From Holosporales bacterium (lineage in GTDB: Bacteria; Pseudomonadota; Alphaproteobacteria; BNTO01), in assembly GCA_031290075.1 (NCBI GenBank), contig JAITOG010000064.1:1-9575 (forward strand): DNA of 9,575 nucleotides. Reading direction: 5' to 3'. The notes below the pieces were generated by a model. It was not told where the DNA came from and did no database searches. It saw nothing but the letters and a program-made list of their open reading frames with translations. Every line of letters begins with the position of its first letter. Within the stretch, counting starts at the first letter, position 1. Positions 5,794-9,575 of the stretch are shown piece by piece. Position numbers and translations under genes: made by a program.

Positions 5794-5881
5794 ATACCAA
5801 ACTTTCTTTAAAAAACTTGTTTTCTAAGAGGAATGATGTTACAAACTCACGAAGAGTTATTTTTGATGGGAGTTTGGTATG
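5794..5881 (+). promoter_or_regulatory. Structured leader that can hide the ribosome site and start codon
   Basis: ATACCAAACT (5794-5803) is a perfect complement of AGTTTGGTAT (5871-5880), which covers the end of the Shine-Dalgarno sequence GGGAG (5868-5872) and the AU of ATG 5879. A second segment, CAAACTC (5842-5848), is a perfect complement of GAGTTTG (5870-5876) and so competes for the same target. AACTC (5844-5848) can also pair locally with GAGTT (5854-5858), which would release the target. Such mutually exclusive pairings are typical of translational switches (riboswitch, RNA thermometer or sRNA target). The function is inferred. Confidence 0.45.
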
Positions 5882-6418
5882 GAAAAGAGGTTTTTAAAAG
5901 GTTTGATTATGAGTGTTGGAATGATTGCTTGTAGTGGAAATGGATTTGATGGGGCTGTTTTACATACAGCTCCAAGGAAAATAAATATGGCAAAAAGTAG
6001 TAGTGATGAAGTATTAGTTGGAGGATTTGATGATCTTTTTCCTGATTCTTCAAGAGTTCAATTACCAACTAGGCCTAAGAAAAAAACTATTGGAGAGATA
6101 CTTTCTGAAAGCACAGATGATGCTATGTCAATACAAATTAGCAAAGGGTACAGGTTTCTTCAAAAAGATTATCCACACAATATAGATAATTTTTCTGAAT
6201 CAATGAAAGCATTCCAAAAAATTAAATCTGATTTTGAGCAAAGAAAGTTTAAGAAGCCAGAGATTGAGGTAGTAGTTGCATATTTGGGATATCTAGTTAG
6301 TCATTATCCTGAAAATATGTATGAATTACAAAATAGATACATAACTATATACCAAATGCATGATATGTATAAACTTGTATGGGGTATTCTGGATTTATTG
6401 AATCCAGAAAATATTTAA
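5879..6418 (+). CDS. Small exported protein, possible lipoprotein
   Basis: This encodes 179 aa. ATG 5879 follows GGGAG with 6 nt between, and the N-terminus MEKRFLKGLIMSVGMIACSG has a basic start, a hydrophobic core and a Cys at residue 18. MIAC is close to a lipobox but has Met at -3, so lipid attachment is uncertain; plain Sec cleavage is the alternative. Residues 30-75 are low-complexity (KSSSDEVLVGG, then a proline/basic segment). The C-terminal half is helical and contains two similar segments, YRFLQKDYPHNIDNF and YLGYLVSHYPENMYEL, each with YPxN, suggesting a duplicated helical hairpin. A structured leader precedes the gene and a large inverted repeat follows it before the next gene. 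No family is recognised. Confidence 0.7.
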   Translation: MEKRFLKGLIMSVGMIACSGNGFDGAVLHTAPRKINMAKSSSDEVLVGGFDDLFPDSSRVQLPTRPKKKTIGEILSESTDDAMSIQISKGYRFLQKDYPHNIDNFSESMKAFQKIKSDFEQRKFKKPEIEVVVAYLGYLVSHYPENMYELQNRYITIYQMHDMYKLVWGILDLLNPENI

Positions 6419-6428
6419 AAGGATAAAA

Positions 6429-6560
6429 AACGCAGTGTGCAATAGTTCGCGTTAGTAATGTAAAGAAAATAGGTATTGTTTTTTCTTTGTTTCTGAATAT
6501 CTAAAACAATGCTCATGCCATTGTTTCTTTACATTACTAAATGAAATTGCACACTGCGTT
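6429..6560. repeat. 132-bp nested inverted-repeat element (MITE-like)
   Basis: The outer arms are a perfect 15-bp inverted repeat: AACGCAGTGTGCAAT (6429-6443) and ATTGCACACTGCGTT (6546-6560). The inner arms are a perfect 17-bp inverted repeat: TTAGTAATGTAAAGAAA (6452-6468) and TTTCTTTACATTACTAA (6524-6540). They are separated by short unpaired bulges. The core AAACAATG (6504-6511) can pair either with upstream ATTGTTT (within 6475-6482) or with downstream CATTGTTT (6519-6526). A-runs flank both sides. The right arm recurs in diverged form at 8751-8773, which points to a dispersed element. No transposase is present. Its position between two co-directional genes means it will also fold in the mRNA and could act as a terminator or attenuator; a T8 run follows at 6569-6576. 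Confidence 0.8.
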
Positions 6561-6589
6561 AAAAAAAGTTTTTTTTAGGGAGAAGTGTT

Positions 6590-8509
6590 ATGAAAAATAA
6601 GAATTTAATCGATAAAAAAAAATACTTTGGTTTTAAGTGGTTTTTTTTGATAAGTAGTTTTGTATTTATTAATTATTGCATCTCAGATAATGCCAGAGCT
6701 GCACGAATAACAGATCAAACAGATATTGCACAATGTATGACACGAGTTGGTAATGCGCTCAGGTGGCTTAATCAAATAACAATCCAAACTGTGCAGAGAA
6801 CAAGTAATCGTATTCTAAATTGGGATAGAACATTACTCCAACATTTTCGGGAATATCATGTACAATTAACAGATGCCACATTTCTAGCATTACATAATGA
6901 GTTTCCAAAAGCTATACGTTTAGAAAATAAGACTAGACTAATACTAGCAGACCAAACTCCAGGTGGGATTACTGATGCAATACTGCAAATTAGAGATATA
7001 GCATTAGCCCAATTAGGTAGACATGGAGCTAATGTAGAATTTTATAATGTACATGGAGCTCTAAGAATTATCATATGGTTTGATAATGATGGAATGACAG
7101 CTGCGCAGTTTCAAGATGATACAGGACAGCGAATGGTTGGATTAGAATTGTATATAGAAGGTTTTGACACCGCAGGAACACGAGGCACTGTAGCAACTTT
7201 TGTTCCGGTATTTGTAGGTAGAACTCGACATCTTATTCTTCATTATCCAAGTATTTATGCAGAAGAAAGAAAAGAAAAAGAGCTATTTATGGAAGAACAA
7301 AGAAGGCAGATAGAAGCAGAATCGAAAAAGATAGCTAAAGAAGCAAAAGATAGTAGATTGACATGTTTGTTTCTAAATTTGTTGCATAAGAGTAAAGGAC
7401 AGGAAGTAGAATTTCTTCCATACCAATATACACTTGAAAAATTTGTAGAAATGCTCCAAGAAGTAACAAATGATGAATTATCAGAATTTTTAGAATGGCT
7501 TAAAAGAAAAAATAATAGTGTACTAAGACTGAAAGAAGACGAATACAATGATTTATTGAGATTTGTTCAATATTTGTACAGAAGACGTGTAGATATCGAT
7601 AGACAATTGGAAAAGCAATTAGCAGGAGAACTTGAACTAGAAATAGAAGAACAATATTATGATTTTATAAAGAGAGTTATAGGTCTATTTCCAGAAGAAG
7701 ATGAAGATGCTGTTGTAGAGGTTATTAATAAATTGTTTAAAAAGATTAGAGAACACATTAAAAAAATGGCCCCAAAAGAAGCATTACAATGGTTGACAGA
7801 AAGTATTGAAAAAATAAACAAAAACCTCAAAGAAAGAATAGATACTCAGTTAAAAAAATTAAGAGGAGAAAGAAAAAAAACTGAAAGCAAAGGCGTACGG
7901 AGAGATGTTACTGGATCTCAGGAAGTCCATGCAGGAGTTCCAGGTTTCCAAATTGGAGATCGAGAACTAGAAAATGGTGATCTTGTAAATCAATTAGTTG
8001 GAACGCAAGGAAATGAAGAAGCCGCAGATTTAGATGGACTTACAAATATGCTTACAACATATATTGGACAAACTCCAGAAAACATACAAGTATTGGCTCG
8101 TTTTCTTTTTGATACTCTGAATGAAAATCGTGGAGTTTTACAACAAACAATAGACTTTCTTAAAGCCAACCCAAATCTTGCTCCTACTGTTCTCCGAATG
8201 TTACAAATGTTTTATAATTATTGTTCTGGTAAAAAACAACATAAAAAAATTCTTAGATTTGTACAACATAATTATGCTCAGATTATTCAAGAAACAATCA
8301 ACATATTAAGATTTCATATCCAAAATAACAGTAATGAAGAATTGAGAAGACAACTTAATGTTCTTATAAATTTTGCAATGACTCTTGTTCGTAGGGGACG
8401 ATTGGACCATAGGCTACTACTAAATACCCTCCTTGATAATATTGCAATGGGAGGTTGGTGTGCTCCTGGATATAGAAATCGTTTGTATAGTGTTCTTGCT
8501 TCTCTATAG
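6590..8509 (+). CDS. Large exported helical/coiled-coil protein, possibly shortened by an amber stop
   Basis: This encodes 639 aa. ATG 6590 follows a strong AGGGAGA (6577-6583). Residues 1-37 are a signal peptide with hydrophobic core WFFLISSFVFINYC and an AxA-type cleavage site (ARA before A38). Residues 40-220 form a mixed domain (for example VEFYNVHGALRIIIWF and VGLELYIEGF). From about 223 to 255 there is a charged coiled coil (EERKEKELFMEEQRRQIEAE). A second charged helical region spans about 330-430, then a flexible linker at about 432-483. Residues 484-639 are rich in regular helices (VLARFLFDTLNENRG, TVLRMLQMFYNYC), resembling a helical-repeat fold. The product is probably exported; its function is unknown. 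The stop is TAG, and the same frame continues for 42 protein-like codons. The upstream 132-bp inverted repeat separates it from the 5879 gene. Confidence 0.8.
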   Translation: MKNKNLIDKKKYFGFKWFFLISSFVFINYCISDNARAARITDQTDIAQCMTRVGNALRWLNQITIQTVQRTSNRILNWDRTLLQHFREYHVQLTDATFLALHNEFPKAIRLENKTRLILADQTPGGITDAILQIRDIALAQLGRHGANVEFYNVHGALRIIIWFDNDGMTAAQFQDDTGQRMVGLELYIEGFDTAGTRGTVATFVPVFVGRTRHLILHYPSIYAEERKEKELFMEEQRRQIEAESKKIAKEAKDSRLTCLFLNLLHKSKGQEVEFLPYQYTLEKFVEMLQEVTNDELSEFLEWLKRKNNSVLRLKEDEYNDLLRFVQYLYRRRVDIDRQLEKQLAGELELEIEEQYYDFIKRVIGLFPEEDEDAVVEVINKLFKKIREHIKKMAPKEALQWLTESIEKINKNLKERIDTQLKKLRGERKKTESKGVRRDVTGSQEVHAGVPGFQIGDRELENGDLVNQLVGTQGNEEAADLDGLTNMLTTYIGQTPENIQVLARFLFDTLNENRGVLQQTIDFLKANPNLAPTVLRMLQMFYNYCSGKKQHKKILRFVQHNYAQIIQETINILRFHIQNNSNEELRRQLNVLINFAMTLVRRGRLDHRLLLNTLLDNIAMGGWCAPGYRNRLYSVLASL

Positions 8510-8638
8510 ACTGAAGATGAAAGGGAAATAGCTAGCATCTTTGAATATAAGCTGTGCATGGCTGAGTTATTAACCACCACAGAGGCCAAAGCAATTATTA
8601 AAAAGGCTGTATTTATTTTGCAGCCTTTTAATTATTAA
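8510..8638 (+). pseudogene. In-frame continuation of the 6590 gene after its TAG stop
   Basis: Directly after TAG (8507-8509) the same frame stays open for 42 codons: TEDEREIASIFEYKLCMAEL, LTTTEAKAIIKKAVFILQ, PFNY, then TAA at 8636-8638. The first 30 residues look like genuine helical protein and join smoothly to the preceding YSVLASL. This suggests that the ancestral protein was longer and was cut by a point mutation, or that some amber readthrough occurs. The hairpin at 8601-8629 overlaps its last 13 codons. Confidence 0.45.
8601..8629 (+). terminator. Intrinsic terminator after the 6590 gene
   Basis: AAAAGGCTG (8601-8609) and CAGCCTTTT (8621-8629) form a perfect 9-bp stem with an 11-nt loop. 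The U-rich 3' arm runs into AATTATT. It is the first strong hairpin after the stop at 8509. Confidence 0.65.
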
Positions 8639-8731
8639 CCCTGTTCATTAATTGATTTTTACAATTTTGGGCCTCTGCGCTGCAGAGCCTTCAAAGGCCG
8701 AAAAGTTAAATGTGAACACAGTTATTTTTTT
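8636..8731 (+). terminator. Long branched terminator-like structure
   Basis: TAAC-cc-TGTTCA (8636-8647) pairs with TGAACA-ca-GTTA (8713-8724) and is followed by a T7 run (8725-8731). A GC-rich inner hairpin, CTCTGC (8673-8678) with GCAGAG (8682-8687), sits inside. The outer stem resembles the terminator at 1972-2001. It may back up the 8601-8629 terminator. Confidence 0.45.
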
Positions 8732-8750
8732 ATACTTACCCATTAATAAA

Positions 8751-8773
8751 TAAATGAAGTTGTACACTGGGTT
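8751..8773 (+). repeat. Diverged copy of the right arm of the 132-bp inverted repeat
   Basis: Over 23 bp this matches 6538-6560 at 20 positions; both contain TAAATGAA followed by TTG.ACACTG.GTT. The bases before it (CTTACCCATTAATAAA) also resemble the inner arm there (CTTTACATTACTAAA). A poorly matching left end may be AACCCTGTTCA at 8637-8647, which would make a relict element of about 137 bp. Confidence 0.5.
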
Positions 8774-8790
8774 TCTTAAATAAATATGTT

Positions 8791-8893
8791 ATACCAAAAT
8801 TCATGATTAATAATTCAGATGATTTTCCACAACCTTATAATCTGTAAGAGGTTCACAAACACGGCCTGTCTGATTAAATGTTAATTTTGGTAT
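8791..8893. repeat. 103-bp inverted repeat with ATACCAAAATT ends
   Basis: ATACCAAAATT (8791-8801) and AATTTTGGTAT (8883-8893) are a perfect 11-bp inverted repeat. Weaker pairing continues inward between GATTAAT (8805-8811) and ATTAAAT (8873-8879). The terminal ATACCAAA is shared with the 5794-5880 leader structure. No coding sequence is seen inside. Confidence 0.6.
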
Positions 8894-8997
8894 TATTATA
8901 AAGTCTAAGATTTTGTTTTTTAATTTAAAACGATGGGGTATTAATTATGAGTACTTTAATTTTTAATTGAATTTTTTTTAAGATTTCGGCTCCAAGA

Positions 8998-9139
8998 CAG
9001 GGCTAAGTCTAGATGTTTTATAAAATTGTTTTATTTATATTGTTCTTTTGAAGATTGAGACATTACTTGTTTTATACACAAACAGAATATTTGCAAAAAA
9101 AGTATAACAATCAATAAAAGCATCTAGGACTTAGCCCTG
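8998..9139. repeat. 142-bp inverted-repeat element with 18/19-bp ends
   Basis: CAGGGCTAAGTC-TAGATG (8998-9015) is the reverse complement of CATCTAGGACTTAGCCCTG (9121-9139) apart from one bulged base. Less perfect pairing continues inward (TTTTATAAAATTGTTTTAT against GTATAACAATCAATAAAAG). There is no open frame inside. A GGGGTCCCC palindrome (9149-9157) follows closely. The size and layout resemble a MITE or a large hairpin RNA. Confidence 0.7.
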
Positions 9140-9184
9140 GTTTATACTGGGGTCCCCAAAGAATGCTGATTTTAATTGCTGCTA

Positions 9185-9233
9185 ATCCTTGAATCCCAAG
9201 AAGTTTGAATCTTCAATTTTTTGGGATTTGGAT
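9185..9233. repeat. Hairpin upstream of the last gene
   Basis: AATCCCAA (9192-9199) and TTGGGATT (9221-9228) form an 8-bp stem. An inner GAAG/CTTC (9200-9203 and 9211-9214) and an outer ATCC/GGAT (9185-9188 and 9230-9233) add pairs. It lies more than 100 nt before the predicted promoter of the last gene. It could be a terminator of an unseen transcript or part of a repeat. Confidence 0.4.
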
Positions 9234-9347
9234 ATATAGTTTATTTTACAAAACAAAAACTTTCCTATAAAATCACTTTTCTTTTTAAACTTCCTAAAAA
9301 CCCAACAACATGCCAGCTACAATGTGTTTTTTTAAAAAAAATAAAAC

Positions 9348-9376
9348 TTGAAATGTAGAAGAAACATTATTATATT
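9348..9376 (+). promoter_or_regulatory. Sigma-70-type promoter of the last gene
   Basis: TTGAAA (9348-9353) and TATATT (9371-9376), each matching five of six consensus bases, are exactly 17 nt apart. Transcription would start near 9383, giving a leader of about 39 nt before ATG 9422. Confidence 0.6.
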
Positions 9377-9421
9377 AACTATATTGTTGTTTGGTTAATT
9401 ATTTTAAAGGAAATATAGGAA

Positions 9422-9575
9422 ATGAAAAGATTTTATAAAACTACAGCGCTTGTTTCATTATTGGGATTAGGGATAAGCAATTTTTCTTACGGAGCATCAC
9501 GTGGCGCAGGGGCAATGCGTGGAACAGAGGGAATAGGCGGAACATCCTTTAGAGGATCAGATATGAGAGAAAGAA
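9422..9575 (+). CDS. Exported glycine-rich protein, start only (3' end off window)
   Basis: The first 51 codons are present and the frame runs off the right edge. ATG 9422 follows AAAGGA (9406-9411) with 10 nt between and a good promoter upstream. MKRFYKTTALVSLLGLGISN followed by FSYGA is a clear Sec signal peptide with likely cleavage after SYGA or one residue earlier. The mature start is rich in Gly, Arg and Ser (SRGAGAMRGTEGIGGTSFRG), and the DNA there is noticeably more GC-rich than the surroundings. Too little is visible to name a family. Confidence 0.75.
   Translation, partial: MKRFYKTTALVSLLGLGISNFSYGASRGAGAMRGTEGIGGTSFRGSDMRER

Larger units (their letters stand above)
8774..9347. other. 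Repeat-rich stretch without a recognisable gene
   Basis: No supported coding sequence is present. The longest start with a good ribosome site is ATG 8947 behind GGGG (8935-8938), but it stops after seven codons (MSTLIFN). The stretch consists mainly of the inverted repeats at 8791-8893 and 8998-9139, the hairpin at 9185-9233, and AT-rich filler with long T and A runs (9327-9341). Confidence 0.6.

Noticed and set aside
5833..5934. Upstream open frame of 33 codons overlapping the 5879 start
   Set aside because: AAGAGGA is nearly touching its ATG, which is too close for efficient initiation, and the peptide has no recognisable features. A leader peptide cannot be excluded.
6950..7250. Possible ribosome-inactivating-protein-like strand pattern (GLELYIEGF) in the 639-aa protein
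   Set aside because: Only one short stretch resembles that fold and the catalytic Tyr, Glu-Ala-x-x-Arg and Trp motifs are not found.
7255..7548. Ser/Leu/Phe-rich minus-strand frame
   Set aside because: It is antisense to the charged coiled-coil region of the 6590 gene.
8314..8589. Minus-strand open frame of 91 codons across the end of the 6590 gene
   Set aside because: It has no ribosome site or signal peptide, and the plus frame here is clearly coding.
8947..8970. Seven-codon frame MSTLIFN behind a GGGG ribosome-like site
   Set aside because: It is too short to support, with no downstream gene close enough to be controlled by it.
8636..9240. CRISPR array or tRNA in the repeat-rich region
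   Set aside because: The repeats are inverted pairs rather than regularly spaced direct repeats, and no cloverleaf with a T-arm GTTCRAATC-type sequence was found.

Overview
The window is AT-rich (roughly 30% GC by eye) and looks bacterial. Most genes have Shine-Dalgarno motifs, genes are short with real intergenic gaps, and many products begin with a lysine-rich Sec signal peptide. The only confidently recognised housekeeping gene is guanylate kinase (gmk). Its N-terminal lead-in before the P-loop and its YDY-type C-terminal block read like alphaproteobacterial enzymes. Low GC, decaying reading frames, homopolymer runs and many predicted secreted, repeat-rich or charged orphan proteins suggest a host-associated or intracellular bacterium, possibly a Holosporales-like alphaproteobacterium. 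This placement is an inference.

Layout. Positions 1-777 (minus) hold the start of a secreted protein with an ankyrin-like motif and a highly charged tail that runs off the left edge. A plus-strand gene (988-1275) encodes a secreted Lys/His/Asn repeat protein built on an 18-bp tandem repeat; a plausible longer C-terminus lies in another frame. Three minus-strand genes follow (3687-2746, 2668-2015, 1935-1528). All encode exported proteins of unknown function, and their intergenic hairpins include one strong intrinsic terminator. A divergent gap of 272 bp carries a small zinc-knuckle remnant resembling YacG. After it comes gmk (3960-4592), converging on a signal-peptide membrane protein (5430-4627).

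The right half holds two co-directional exported proteins, 5879-6418 (179 aa) and 6590-8509 (639 aa), separated by a 132-bp nested inverted repeat. The 179-aa gene has a leader in which the ribosome site and start codon can pair with either of two upstream segments. The 639-aa gene stops at an amber codon, after which the same frame stays open for 42 protein-like codons. Positions 8510-9421 have no clear gene. They hold two terminator-like hairpins, a diverged arm of the 132-bp repeat, two further long inverted repeats and a good promoter for a last exported, glycine-rich protein (9422-9575, partial).

Taken together this is an accessory region of predicted exported proteins inserted around gmk. 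The exported proteins may be host-interaction factors, but no catalytic domain is recognisable in them. No tRNA, rRNA, CRISPR array or transposase gene was seen.
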